Shown: positions 44,367 to 53,074 of the stretch, piece by piece
Layout: each line of letters starts with the position of its first letter
Numbering within the stretch: the first letter of the stretch is position 1
Translations under genes and position numbers: made by a program
Notes under the pieces: generated by a model
Database searches by the model: none
What the model was told of the DNA's origin: nothing
The model's input: only the letters and a program-made list of their open reading frames with translations
NCBI RefSeq assembly: GCF_020614395.1
Contig: NZ_CP085324.1
Span: 1-64,000 of the forward strand
Direction of reading: 5' to 3'
From: Salarchaeum japonicum
GTDB taxonomy: Archaea; Halobacteriota; Halobacteria; Halobacteriales; Halobacteriaceae
Length of the DNA: 64,000 nt

Positions 44367-45241
44367 GCGTCCTCCGCGAGCGCGGCTCGCACGGCGTCCT
44401 CGAACGCGGTCGGCGTCACGTCACACAGCTCGCGGAGGCGGTCGTCCTCGCAGACGACCGGGTTCTTCAGGCCCTCGACGAGCGGGCGCGCGACGGACGT
44501 GGGTACGTCGGTGACGAGCGCGAGCCAGTACGACGACAGCCGCGGGGAGAGCACGGGCACGGGCAGGAGGTGGAGCGCGTTGTCGGTGACGCGCGCGGTC
44601 GTGCGAAGCATCTCCTCGTACGTAAGCACGTCCGGCCCCCCGATTTCGTAGGTCTCTCCCGCGGTCTCCGGGTGGGCGAGGACGCACGTGAGGTACGCGA
44701 CAACGTCCGCGATGGCGATGGGCTGGCAGGGCGTGCGCACCCAGCGCGGCGTCACCATCACGGGGAGGTGTTCGACGAGCTGGCGCACCACGGAGAAGCT
44801 CGCGCTCCCCGCGCCGACGATGACGGCGGCGCGGAGGACGGTGAGGTCGTAGTCGCCGTCCGCGAGCAGGTGTTCGACCTCGCGCCGGGAGCGGAGGTGG
44901 TCGGAGAGGTCGTCGCGGTCGCCGCCGAGGCCGCCGAGGTAGACGGCGCGCTCGACGCCCGCGTCGCTCGCGGCGGCCGCGAAGTTCCGAGCGCACCGCC
45001 GGTCGCGCTCCTCGAAGTCGCCGCCCGACCCCATCGAGTGCACGAGGTAGTAGGCGGCGTCCGCGCTCGGGAGCGAGAGGTCGTCGTCGAGCAGGTCGCC
45101 CGCGGCCACCTCGACGCCGTCGGGCGGGTCGTATCGGTCGGGGTCGCGAACCACCGCGACCACGTCGTGACCGGCGTCCGCGAGCGCGGGGACGAGGCGA
45201 CCGCCGACGAACCCGGTCGCGCCGGTGACGAGCACGCGCAT
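44363..45241 (-). CDS. NAD(P)-binding oxidoreductase/epimerase-like protein (atypical SDR)
   Basis: A 292-residue atypical short-chain dehydrogenase with the nucleotide loop GATGFVGG (7-14) and a later YYLVHSMG segment in place of the standard YxxxK. The family includes complex I assembly (NDUFA9-like) and sugar epimerase-like proteins; function is open. The protein retains the fold through YEIGGPDVLTYEEML. It is the first gene of a pair with the membrane protein downstream. Confidence 0.85.
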   Translation of the reverse strand: MRVLVTGATGFVGGRLVPALADAGHDVVAVVRDPDRYDPPDGVEVAAGDLLDDDLSLPSADAAYYLVHSMGSGGDFEERDRRCARNFAAAASDAGVERAVYLGGLGGDRDDLSDHLRSRREVEHLLADGDYDLTVLRAAVIVGAGSASFSVVRQLVEHLPVMVTPRWVRTPCQPIAIADVVAYLTCVLAHPETAGETYEIGGPDVLTYEEMLRTTARVTDNALHLLPVPVLSPRLSSYWLALVTDVPTSVARPLVEGLKNPVVCEDDRLRELCDVTPTAFEDAVRAALAEDA

Positions 45242-45316
45242 ACCAGTAGATGGGCGGGAGACGCCATAGGTGTGGGGGAGCGGGAGGCCTATACGGCGCT
45301 CGCTCCTTCACGACCC

Positions 45317-45541
45317 ATGGCGAAATCCACGTGCGACTGCTGTGGCGACCCCGTCGCCATCTCCGGGGGCGCGGGCGACTTCTGGGACTTCGGCGACCTG
45401 GAGAAGGCGTCCTCGGGCGGCCTGACGCTCGAACTCCGGGACGACACGGAGTTCTTCCTGTGTTTCGACTGCATCGAGGCGCTCCCCGAGAACCCGACCG
45501 CCGAGGACGTGGCGGACGTTCGGGAGAGTCGCACGACCTAA
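45317..45541 (+). CDS. Small zinc-finger-like protein
   Basis: A 74-residue protein starting MAKSTCDCCGDPVAISGG, with cysteines C6, C8, C9 and a FLCFDCIEAL segment (C49, C52) suited to a zinc knuckle. The middle GLTLELRDDTEFF is hydrophobic and probably structural. It is 26 bases upstream of the XPD-like helicase on the same strand; a role linked to it is possible, unproven. The ATG at 45317 follows CAC sequence and is the only short start. Confidence 0.7.
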   Translation: MAKSTCDCCGDPVAISGGAGDFWDFGDLEKASSGGLTLELRDDTEFFLCFDCIEALPENPTAEDVADVRESRTT

Positions 45542-45567
45542 GGCGCTCCCCGCGCTCCACACCTGAC

Positions 45568-47340
45568 GTGAACCCCGCCCGCATCCACGAGGAGTTCCCC
45601 GCGCCGAGCTATCGCGGCGCGCAGGAGCAGGCGCTCTCCGACGTGCGGGACGCGTTCGCGGACGGGAACGACGTGGTGCTGGTGCGCGCGCCCACCGGGA
45701 GCGGGAAGAGCCTGCTCGCCCGCGCCATCATGGGGTGCGCGCGGCAGGCGGGCGAGGCCGGCCCCGCGGAACCCGTGGGCGCGTACTACACGACGCCGCA
45801 GGTCAGCCAACTGGACGACGTGTCCTCGGACGACCTGCTCTCCGACTTCAAACTCATCCGCGGGAAGTCGAACTACACGTGCATCCTCCCGGACGAGCAG
45901 GACACGCCGGTCGACCGCGCGCCCTGCGCCCGCGAACGCGGCTACGACTGCGCGGTCAAACACCGCTGTCCGTACTTCTCCGACCGCGCCATCGCCTCTT
46001 CCCGCGAGTTCGCGGCGATGACGCTCGCGTACTTCATGCGCACCGCCGGGAGCGAGGTGTTCAGAGCCAGGGACGTCTGCGTCATCGACGAGGCGCACGG
46101 CCTCGCGGAGTGGGCGGAGATGTACGCGACAATCGACCTCTCGCCCGCGAGCGTCCCCGTCTGGGGCGACGTCTCGATACCCGACGTGGACGGGGACGTG
46201 GAGGCGGCGGCGCGGTTCGCGGACTCCCTGGTGCGCGTCTGCGAGTCGCGGAAGGACGAGCTCGTCGGCGTGGACGAACTCACCGCCGAGGAAGCCCGCG
46301 AGCGCGACCGACTCCAGGAGCTCATCGGGGAGCTGGAGTGGTTCGCGGAGGACTCCCGCGACCACGAGTCCGCGACGACGTGGGTCGTCGACCAGTCCGA
46401 GCGCGGCATCACGATCAAGCCGATGAACCCCGAGCGGTACCTCCAGCACACCGTCTGGGATCGCGCGGAACGGTTCGCGTTGCTCTCCGCGACCATCCTG
46501 AACAAGGAGGCGTTCTGTCGCGGCGTGGGGCTCGACCCGTCAAACGTCGCATTGGTGGACGTGCCGCACACGTTCCCGGTGGAGAACCGGCCGCTGTACG
46601 ACGTGACCCGGGGGAAGATGACGTACGACGAGCGCGACGAGACGCTTCCGAAGGTCGCGCGGGTGGTGGCGAGAGTGATGCAGAAACACGACGACGAGAA
46701 GGGAATCGTGCACTGCCACTCCTATGGCATCCAGGAGCGCCTCCGCGACCACCTCCGCGAATTAGGCGTGGCGGGCCGAGTGCGGACGCACACCTCGGAG
46801 AACCGGGACAACGAACTGGACGCGTGGAAGGCGAGCGGGAAGCCCGAGGTGTTCCTCTCGGTGAAGATGGAGGAAGCCCTGAACCTGGAGGGCGACCTCG
46901 CGCGCTGGCAGGTGGTGTGCAAGGCACCGTTCCTGAACACGGGCGACTCCCGTGTCGCGCGCCGCCTGGAGGACGGCCAGTGGGCGTGGTACTACCGGAG
47001 CGCCCTCCGCACCATCATTCAGGCCGCGGGCCGCGTCGTCAGAGCGCCCGACGACTACGGCGCGACCTACATCGCGGACGACTCCGTGCTCGACGTGTTC
47101 GAGCGCGCCCGCACTGACATGCCCGAGTGGTTCGCGGAACAGGTAGACCGGATGACGACGCCCGCCCTCCCCGAGTTGGACGCGGACGCCGCGCGCGCCG
47201 GCGTGAACGACATCGAACACGCCACCCAGCAGACCCAGCAGACCGACCGCGGGCGCGCCACGAGCGACGACGCGGACGGCGAGTCGGGGAGCGGGCGGGA
47301 GCGCCGGAGTCCGATGGCGGACGTGTGGGACGTGGACTAG
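45568..47340 (+). CDS. XPD/DinG-like Fe-S superfamily 2 helicase
   Basis: A 590-residue SF2 DNA helicase of the XPD/Rad3/DinG type. Walker A is APTGSGKS (41-48), the DEAH box is VIDEAH (172-177), and the Fe-S cluster ligands C105, C120, C128 and C134 are present. Later motifs (LLSATI, SVKMEEALNLEG, IIQAAGRVVR) are intact. The protein should unwind DNA 5' to 3' in excision repair or fork processing. A GTG start at 45568 gives VNPARIHEEF. The C-terminal 70 residues are a disordered Gln/Arg/Ser-rich tail. A 27-residue membrane microprotein gene overlaps its end on the other strand. Confidence 0.93.
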   Translation: MNPARIHEEFPAPSYRGAQEQALSDVRDAFADGNDVVLVRAPTGSGKSLLARAIMGCARQAGEAGPAEPVGAYYTTPQVSQLDDVSSDDLLSDFKLIRGKSNYTCILPDEQDTPVDRAPCARERGYDCAVKHRCPYFSDRAIASSREFAAMTLAYFMRTAGSEVFRARDVCVIDEAHGLAEWAEMYATIDLSPASVPVWGDVSIPDVDGDVEAAARFADSLVRVCESRKDELVGVDELTAEEARERDRLQELIGELEWFAEDSRDHESATTWVVDQSERGITIKPMNPERYLQHTVWDRAERFALLSATILNKEAFCRGVGLDPSNVALVDVPHTFPVENRPLYDVTRGKMTYDERDETLPKVARVVARVMQKHDDEKGIVHCHSYGIQERLRDHLRELGVAGRVRTHTSENRDNELDAWKASGKPEVFLSVKMEEALNLEGDLARWQVVCKAPFLNTGDSRVARRLEDGQWAWYYRSALRTIIQAAGRVVRAPDDYGATYIADDSVLDVFERARTDMPEWFAEQVDRMTTPALPELDADAARAGVNDIEHATQQTQQTDRGRATSDDADGESGSGRERRSPMADVWDVD

Positions 47341-47420
47341 ACCGAGGAGACGACGTAGAACACCGCCGACGTGAGCATGACGACGGCGAAGAATATCGCG
47401 AGGAGCTGTTGACGGTTCAT
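47337..47420 (-). CDS. 27-residue membrane microprotein
   Basis: An open frame of 27 codons starting MNRQQLLAIFFAVVML, almost wholly one hydrophobic helix after four polar residues and ending VSSV. Start and stop are clean, and the size and pattern resemble tiny haloarchaeal membrane proteins seen beside nucleic-acid genes. Its stop overlaps the end of the helicase gene by 4 bases, and it reads toward it (convergent). Expression is not shown; the helix composition argues it is real. Confidence 0.5.
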   Translation of the reverse strand: MNRQQLLAIFFAVVMLTSAVFYVVSSV

Positions 47421-47457
47421 ACTGGCCGTACCGAGCGCTGGCCCTTCTGTGTTCCCC

Positions 47458-48468
47458 CTACGCGAGACGAACGTCGGCGACGACGTGCCAGACGCCCTCC
47501 GCGTGGGATTTCACGCGCCGAACCGCGACGGATTCGACGGCGCGGTCTGCGTTCCGTGCGGCCGCTTCGACGCGCTCGCGGGGCGCGTCGGGGAGGTCGG
47601 TTTCGTGGACGGTGGCGTGCGCGTGGAGGGTTCCACCGGGCGCGAGGGCGTCGAGCGCGGTGGCGAGGTAGTCGGCGTCCGGGTCGAGCGCGTCGTAGTA
47701 CCCCATCACGACGCGGTCGGCGGTCGTCTCGACGTCCCGGCAGTCCCCGAGCACGAGGTTCATCGAGTCCGAGACCTCGTTGAGCTGGGCGTTCTCCGCG
47801 AGGTAGCGGAACGCGTCGGGGTTCTTCTCGACGGCGGTCACGTCCGCGCCGGCGCGCGCCATCGGGAGCGCGAAGTACCCGATGCCGGCGAACATGTCGA
47901 GCACGCGCTCGCCCTCGACGGCGAGGTCGCCCATCCGGGCGCGCTCGTGCTGGTTTCCGGGCGAGAACATCACGCGCGAGAGGTCGAGCGCGTACTTCGT
48001 GCCGTGCTCGACGTGGACTGTCTCGGTGTCGCCGCTCCCGGCGAGCACGGTGACCGTGGGCGTGCGGAACTCCCCGCTGACGGGGCCGCGGTCGAGGACG
48101 GTGTCGGCCTCCCGATGGAGGGTAAGGAGCGCGTCCGCGACCTCGCCCGGTCGCGGGCAGTCCGTGAAGTCCGCGAGCAGCACGTCGCCGACGACCGCCC
48201 ACGAGGACGGCGCGCGCTCGCGTTCGGCCTCGCTCCAGCCGCGCTCGCGGAGCAGGTCGTCCAGGCCCCGGGAGCGGTAGTCCGGGTCGGTCTGTTCGAC
48301 GGTGGCGAGCACGTCCGTCTCGGCGGGCGCGGCGAGCACGGGGAGTTCGACGCGGTCGTCGTCGCGCTCGCGGACGCGTCGGTCGTCGTCGTACACGCCT
48401 TCGGCGCGCAGGCTCTCGATGCTGGCCTCGGCGTCGGGTTTCGCGACGAGGACGGCGAGGTCAGGCAT
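47458..48468 (-). CDS. taw2: tRNA wyosine-pathway aminocarboxypropyltransferase-like (Taw2) or Trm5
   Basis: A 336-residue SAM-binding protein of the Trm5/Tyw2 family acting on G37 of tRNA-Phe. It has the family segment FSPGNQHERARM (about 167-178), the SAM loop DMFAGIGYFALPMA and a motif VVMGYYDAL. In archaeal Trm5 the corresponding position reads NLP, whereas Taw2/Tyw2 proteins have MGY, so aminocarboxypropyl transfer in wyosine synthesis is more likely than m1G37 methylation. The start at 48468 (MPDLAVLVAKP) overlaps the nmd3 gene end by 8 bases. Confidence 0.75.
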   Translation of the reverse strand: MPDLAVLVAKPDAEASIESLRAEGVYDDDRRVRERDDDRVELPVLAAPAETDVLATVEQTDPDYRSRGLDDLLRERGWSEAERERAPSSWAVVGDVLLADFTDCPRPGEVADALLTLHREADTVLDRGPVSGEFRTPTVTVLAGSGDTETVHVEHGTKYALDLSRVMFSPGNQHERARMGDLAVEGERVLDMFAGIGYFALPMARAGADVTAVEKNPDAFRYLAENAQLNEVSDSMNLVLGDCRDVETTADRVVMGYYDALDPDADYLATALDALAPGGTLHAHATVHETDLPDAPRERVEAAARNADRAVESVAVRRVKSHAEGVWHVVADVRLA

Positions 48469-49564
48469 CGGGGAGGACGTGGATGCCCTCGCGGCTCCGG
48501 AGGACGGGGACGGTGTCGCTCGACTCGTCCATGTAGTCCGGGCGCGCGACGGTCTTCGCCTCGTACGTCTCCGGGTCGAGGAGTTGGACGGCGTTCTCGT
48601 CCTCCACGGTGACGACGGTGGTGTCCACGGCGTCCTCGGTGGTGCCGAGTTTCCGGGCGTCGGGCGCGTCCCCGACCTCGTAGCTCGCCTCGTACGGCTC
48701 GCCCGTCGTCACGCGCACGCCCTTGAGGTTCCCACGAACCGAACGCACGAGCACGGGGCCTCCGTCGTCGTCTTCGAGGTCGATGACGTCGCCGGCGACG
48801 AACTCGGGGAGGCGAACCGCGAACGTCACCCGGTACACCTCGTTGCCGTCCTCGTCCTCGGTGACGAGCGTCTCCGAGTCGGAGAAGGAGCCGCCGAACT
48901 CCTCGGTGAGTTTGCGGCTGACGTTCTTCCCGATTTTCGTCGTGGAGAGCTTCATGTCGAGGCCCTCCGGTTTCTCCGAGAGTTCGGTGACGAACGCGTT
49001 CCGGTCGCCGGTCGCCTCCATGTCCGCGACGATGTCGTTCGCGATTTCCTTCGCGCGCTCCGTCTCCTCGGTGGTGGGCGTGCGGTCGCCGACGGCGCGC
49101 ACCTGGACGACGCTCGCGTAGTAGTCGCCGGCGATGCGGCCACAGCGCAGGCAGGTCTCCTTCGAGATGCGGACGGGAACGGTGACCTCCTCGGTCATCG
49201 GTTCGCCGCGAACGATCCCCGAAAAGCGGCAGTGCATCCGGATGGTGGTCGCGTCCACCTGCTCGGGGCGCACCTGCCAGTCGAACTCGCTCGCGCCGAC
49301 GTGCACGCCGAGCGCCTCCGTCGTCTCCTCGATGGCGATGTCGGTGTAGTCCTGCGCGCCCACGTCCACCCAGCGGTTCCCGCGGTGAACCGCGCCGCAG
49401 CGCGCGCACACCCGAACCTCGATGGTGTCCGGGACGTCCACGAGGTCGAAGTCGTCGAAGTAGCAGTCGTTGCAGAGCGCCCGCTCGCGTCGCGTCGCCC
49501 CCGTCTCCGCTTCCGTCGTGGGGTCGCCACAGCGCGGGCAGAACGTGGCGGACTCGGTACTCAT
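48461..49564 (-). CDS. nmd3: Nmd3 ribosomal export protein homologue
   Basis: A 367-residue archaeal Nmd3. The N-terminal zinc modules are clear (CPRCGD at 9-14, CNDC at about 31, CARCGAVH at about 53 and CLRCGR near 142), followed by a beta-rich middle and C-terminal OB-like domain. In eukaryotes Nmd3 binds the 60S subunit; in archaea it is thought to assist ribosome assembly or quality control. It overlaps the taw2-like gene (8 bases), so translation factors and tRNA modification are coupled. A TATA element lies at leaderless spacing before 49564. Confidence 0.9.
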   Translation of the reverse strand: MSTESATFCPRCGDPTTEAETGATRRERALCNDCYFDDFDLVDVPDTIEVRVCARCGAVHRGNRWVDVGAQDYTDIAIEETTEALGVHVGASEFDWQVRPEQVDATTIRMHCRFSGIVRGEPMTEEVTVPVRISKETCLRCGRIAGDYYASVVQVRAVGDRTPTTEETERAKEIANDIVADMEATGDRNAFVTELSEKPEGLDMKLSTTKIGKNVSRKLTEEFGGSFSDSETLVTEDEDGNEVYRVTFAVRLPEFVAGDVIDLEDDDGGPVLVRSVRGNLKGVRVTTGEPYEASYEVGDAPDARKLGTTEDAVDTTVVTVEDENAVQLLDPETYEAKTVARPDYMDESSDTVPVLRSREGIHVLPDA

Positions 49565-49587
49565 AGGATTGCGAAGGCGACTGACGC

Positions 49588-49595
49588 GGTTAAGT
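49588..49595 (-). promoter_or_regulatory. TATA element of nmd3
   Basis: Minus strand acttaacc, 24-31 bases from the ATG at 49564. Confidence 0.5.
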
Positions 49596-49684
49596 CCCGC
49601 GCACCGGGTTTCAACCTTCGCACGCGGACGGACGCGACCCCCGCCACGCCCGCCAGTTTCACTTTCACTCCGGTGTTTACGAGG

Positions 49685-49692
49685 GTTTAAGG
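49685..49692 (+). promoter_or_regulatory. TATA element of radA
   Basis: The sequence gtttaagg lies 26-33 bases upstream of the ATG at 49718. The alternative ATG at 49697 would be only a few bases from this box and so is unlikely. Confidence 0.55.
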
Positions 49693-49717
49693 TCGTATGG
49701 GCGAAAGAACAGGGTAC

Positions 49718-50752
49718 ATGCCAGCAGACGCAGACCTCGAAACCCTCTCCGGCGTCGGGCCCGCCACGGCCGAGAAACTCCGCGACGCGGGCTACGAGTC
49801 CTTCCAGAGCATCGCCGTCGCCAGCCCCGGCGAACTCTCGAACACCGCGGACGTCGGCGACTCCACGGCCGCCGACATCATCCAGAGCGCCCGCGAGGAA
49901 GCCGACGTGGGCGGGTTCGAGACCGGGAGCGCCATCCTCGAACAGCGCCAGCGCATCGGGAAACTCACGTGGAACGTCCCCGACGTGGACGAACTTCTCG
50001 GCGGCGGCGTCGAAACCCAGTCCATCACGGAAGTCTACGGCGAGTTCGGTGCCGGAAAGTCCCAGGTCACGCACGAACTCGCGGTGACGGCCCAGCTCCC
50101 CCAGGAGCAGGGCGGCCTGCACGGCCGCGTCATCTTCCTCGACAGCGAGGACACCTTCCGCCCCGAACGCATCGACGACATGGTTCGCGGCCTCTCCGAC
50201 GAACAGCTCGCGGCGACGATGGAAGACCGCGAAATCGAAGGTGAACCCGGCGACGACGACGCGATGGAGGAACTCATCCAGGACTTCCTCGACAAGATTC
50301 ACGTCGCGAAAGCCTTCAACTCCAACCACCAGATGCTCCTCGCCGAGAAGGCGAAGGAGATCGGGAGCGAGTACGAGGACGACGACTACCCCGTCCGCCT
50401 CCTCTGCGTGGACTCCCTCACCGCGCACTTCCGCGCCGAGTACGTCGGCCGCGGCGAGCTCGCGAACCGACAGCAGAAACTCAACAAGCACCTCCACGAC
50501 CTCGAAAAGGTCGGGAACCTCTACAACAGCGCCGTCGTCGTCACGAACCAGGTGCAGTCCAACCCCGACGCGTTCTTCGGCGACCCCACGAAGCCGGTCG
50601 GCGGGAACATCCTCGGCCACAAGTCCACGTTCCGCATCTACCTCCGGAAATCCAAGAACGACAAGCGCATCGTCCGCCTCGTCGACGCGCCCAACCTCGC
50701 CGACGGCGAAGCCGTCATGCGCGTCCAGGACGGCGGCCTGAAACCCGAATAA
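49718..50752 (+). CDS. radA: DNA repair and recombination protein RadA
   Basis: A 344-residue RecA/Rad51-family recombinase. The N-terminal helix-hairpin-helix ([20 protein letters not shown]) is followed by Walker A GEFGAGKS (108-115) and the ATPase core with Walker [12 protein letters not shown], the DNA loop [20 protein letters not shown] and the C-terminal signature [12 protein letters not shown]. RadA performs strand exchange in homologous recombination. Inteins are not present. The start at 49718 (MPADADLE) fits family length and the TATA position. It is divergent from nmd3. Confidence 0.98.
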   Translation: MPADADLETLSGVGPATAEKLRDAGYESFQSIAVASPGELSNTADVGDSTAADIIQSAREEADVGGFETGSAILEQRQRIGKLTWNVPDVDELLGGGVETQSITEVYGEFGAGKSQVTHELAVTAQLPQEQGGLHGRVIFLDSEDTFRPERIDDMVRGLSDEQLAATMEDREIEGEPGDDDAMEELIQDFLDKIHVAKAFNSNHQMLLAEKAKEIGSEYEDDDYPVRLLCVDSLTAHFRAEYVGRGELANRQQKLNKHLHDLEKVGNLYNSAVVVTNQVQSNPDAFFGDPTKPVGGNILGHKSTFRIYLRKSKNDKRIVRLVDAPNLADGEAVMRVQDGGLKPE

Positions 50753-50838
50753 CGCGACGACGCTCCACGACGTCCGGCGCTCTATCTATTCGCTCTGGTA
50801 TCCGAAAAACCGCGAACCGACGAGAGAGAAGAATCGGG

Positions 50839-51264
50839 TTATTCGTCGTCTTCGGTGCTGGTGGCGGCTTTTTCGAGTTCGCCCTGGTAGACGCGCGCGC
50901 CGTCCTGCACGACCTTCTCCGCGAGCACCGCGCACTTGATGCGCATCGGCGTCACCTCGACGCCGAGCATCTCCAGTACGTCGTCGCGGTCGAGGTCGTC
51001 GACCTCGTCGAGCGTCATCCCCGGGAGTTTCCCGGAGAGCATGCTCGCGGACGCCTGACTGATGGCGCAGCCGTCGCCGTCCCACGCGACGGTCTCGATG
51101 GTTTCGCCGTCGTCGGCGAGAGTCACGTCGAACTCGATTTCGTCGCCACAGGAGGGGTTGTAGCCCTCGTGGGTGAACGTCGGGTCCGGCAGTTCCCCGT
51201 AGTTCCGGGGGTTCTTGTAGTGGTCGAGGATCTGCTGCCGGTACATGTCCGAACCCATGCTCAT
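50839..51264 (-). CDS. sufU: SufU/IscU-type Fe-S scaffold protein
   Basis: A 141-residue scaffold on which Fe-S clusters are built. The ligands are C39 in NPSCGDEI, D41, C66 in DGDGCAIS and C111 in MRIKCAVL. The SufU-type insertion ahead of the last cysteine is present. It is downstream of the desulfurase gene on the same strand; a 187-base gap separates them. The start at 51264 gives MSMGSDMYRQQIL; later methionines are possible. SufBCD are not in the window. Confidence 0.93.
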   Translation of the reverse strand: MSMGSDMYRQQILDHYKNPRNYGELPDPTFTHEGYNPSCGDEIEFDVTLADDGETIETVAWDGDGCAISQASASMLSGKLPGMTLDEVDDLDRDDVLEMLGVEVTPMRIKCAVLAEKVVQDGARVYQGELEKAATSTEDDE

Positions 51265-51343
51265 ACGGAATACGTGGGTCGTGCGGCGTAAAAGCCTACC
51301 GTGCGGCCGTACGGTTTCGCAGGCCGGAGGAGACACCTGGGGT

Positions 51344-51451
51344 GTGTCGTTTCGGGCGCGGCTCGCGCAGACGCTCGTGGGCGTGTTCGGGGCGTACGGC
51401 TACAGCGGCCTGCTCGGCGCGGAAGAAGTGGTGGGAGAGCGTCTGCAGTAG
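51344..51451 (+). CDS. Possible 35-residue protein between sufU and sufS
   Basis: A GTG-started frame on the opposite strand to both suf genes, with strong G/C-ending codon bias, encoding an amphipathic stretch VSFRARLAQTLVGVFGAYG and an acidic end. A ggagg lies 13 bases upstream, a little far for a normal ribosome site, and a weak AT element (about 51288-51295) lies earlier. It ends one base before the sufS stop region. It could be a chance frame; the longer form starting ATG at 51245 overlaps sufU. Confidence 0.3.
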   Translation: MSFRARLAQTLVGVFGAYGYSGLLGAEEVVGERLQ

Positions 51452-52705
51452 TCAGGCGAAGATGTCCTTCGCGGACTCGATTCCCTCGACGAGCGCGTCG
51501 AGTTCCTCGACGGTGTTGTAGAGGTAGAAGGACGCGCGGACGGACGCGGCGATGTCCATCTTCTGGTGGAGGGGCTGGGTGCAGTGGTCGCCGGCGCGGA
51601 TGGCGACGCCGTGGTCGTTGAGGATGCTGGAGAGGTCGTGGGCGTGCACGCCGTCGAGGTTGAAGGAGACGAGTCCGGCGCGCTCCTCGTCCTCGCGGGG
51701 GCCGTAGATTTCGAGGCCGTCGATTCGACTGAGGCGGTCGTAGGCCTCGGCGGTGACGCGTTCTTCGTGCGCGCGGATGTTCTTCAGGCCGAGGTCGTCG
51801 AGGTAGTCCGCGGCGACGGCGAACGCGATTCCCTCCGCGATGAGGGGCGTGCCGGCCTCGTACTTCCAGGGGAGGTCGTTCCACGAGGAGTCCTCGTAGG
51901 TGACGCGGCGAATCATCTCGCCGCCGTACATGAACGGCTCCATCTCCTCCAGAATCGCCTTCTTCCCGTAGAGACCGCCGACCCCGGTGGGGCCGGCCAT
52001 CTTGTGGCCGCTGAACGCGTAGAAGTCCACGTCCAGGTCTTCGACATCGACGGGGCGGTTCGGGACGGCCTGCGCGCCGTCCCCGAAGATGAGCGCGTCG
52101 TGTTCGTGCGCCATGTCCGCGAGCTCGCTCAGGGGGTTCACGGTGCCGAGGACGTTCGAGACGTGCACCACCGACACCATCGCGGTGTCGGGGCCGATGA
52201 GTTCCTTCGCGTGCTCCATGTCGAGGCTGCCGTCCTCGGGGTCGACGCGGATGTACTTCACCTCGGCCCCGGTGCGTTTCGCCATCTGCTGCCAGGTGAC
52301 GAGGGTGGAGTGGTGTTCCATCTCCGTGAGGACGATTTCGTCGCCCTCCCCGAGCTCGTTCAACCCCCACGCGTACGCGACGAGGTTCGCGGCCTCAGTC
52401 GTGTTCTTCGTGAAAATCATCTCCTCGCGCTCGCCGCTCGCGCCGACGAACTCCGCGAGTCGGTCGTGGGCCTCCTCGTACGCGATGGACGCCTCCTGAC
52501 TGAGCTGGTGGATGCCGCGGTGGACGTTCGCGTTGTACCCGCGGTAGTAGTCGCCGAACGTGTCGATGACCTCGTTCGGCGTCTGCGTGGTCGCCGCGTT
52601 GTCGAAGTAGACGAGGGGAACCCCGTCCCCGACCTCCCGGTCGAGAATGGGGAAGTCCTCGCGAACCCGCTCGACGTCGAGCGGGCTCTGTTCACCCGTA
52701 GCCAT
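51452..52705 (-). CDS. sufS: Cysteine desulfurase SufS
   Basis: A 417-residue PLP enzyme releasing sulfur from cysteine for Fe-S assembly. The PLP lysine is K235 in SGHKMAGP, H131 (EMEHHST) stacks on the cofactor, and the catalytic cysteine is in GDHCTQPLH near residue 375. Substrate-binding features (NTTEAANLVAYAWG) are intact and the length is normal. It is upstream of sufU on the same strand. Sulfur from it may also feed SAMP2-linked tRNA thiolation; that is inference. Confidence 0.97.
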   Translation of the reverse strand: MATGEQSPLDVERVREDFPILDREVGDGVPLVYFDNAATTQTPNEVIDTFGDYYRGYNANVHRGIHQLSQEASIAYEEAHDRLAEFVGASGEREEMIFTKNTTEAANLVAYAWGLNELGEGDEIVLTEMEHHSTLVTWQQMAKRTGAEVKYIRVDPEDGSLDMEHAKELIGPDTAMVSVVHVSNVLGTVNPLSELADMAHEHDALIFGDGAQAVPNRPVDVEDLDVDFYAFSGHKMAGPTGVGGLYGKKAILEEMEPFMYGGEMIRRVTYEDSSWNDLPWKYEAGTPLIAEGIAFAVAADYLDDLGLKNIRAHEERVTAEAYDRLSRIDGLEIYGPREDEERAGLVSFNLDGVHAHDLSSILNDHGVAIRAGDHCTQPLHQKMDIAASVRASFYLYNTVEELDALVEGIESAKDIFA

Positions 52706-52783
52706 GTACGAAAGGAGGGTTCGGAGGCGTTTGGTTCCTTCGATGCACCGGGGTTTCGCCGGCGTGCGCGACGACGTGGGCGC

Positions 52784-53074
52784 TCAGAGCCGGAGGACTT
52801 GGGCGTGCCGGGTGTCCGCGATGTCGAGGACGACTGTCTCGTCCACGAAGCCCTCGTCGATGGCGAACTCGACGGTGCGCGTGCCGACGAGGTTCGCGAC
52901 GCTCGCGCGGGTGAGGCTGTCGAGCACGTCGTCCTCGCCGACTTCGTCGCCGCCGTAGAACTCTTCGGTGACGGTGAGCGACACGTCGCCGTCCTCGAAC
53001 GTCTCCCCGATGAGGCCCGTGTCGCAGACCGTGACGAGGAGTCCCTGGTCGGTCTGTCGCTCGCTGACGATCAT
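52784..53074 (-). CDS. DUF424 family protein
   Basis: A 96-residue archaeal protein of the DUF424 family, beginning MIVSERQTDQGLLVTVCDTG and containing the conserved LIGETFEDGDVSLTVTEEFY and NLVGTRTVEFAI. The family is small, conserved in Euryarchaeota, and has no firm function (some links to RNA metabolism by context). It overlaps the TPR gene upstream by 4 bases, so they are cotranscribed. Confidence 0.85.
   Translation of the reverse strand: MIVSERQTDQGLLVTVCDTGLIGETFEDGDVSLTVTEEFYGGDEVGEDDVLDSLTRASVANLVGTRTVEFAIDEGFVDETVVLDIADTRHAQVLRL

Noticed and set aside
49697-49717. Alternative radA start 7 codons upstream
   Set aside because: This ATG is only a few bases from the TATA element; the ATG at 49718 is at leaderless spacing and matches family length.
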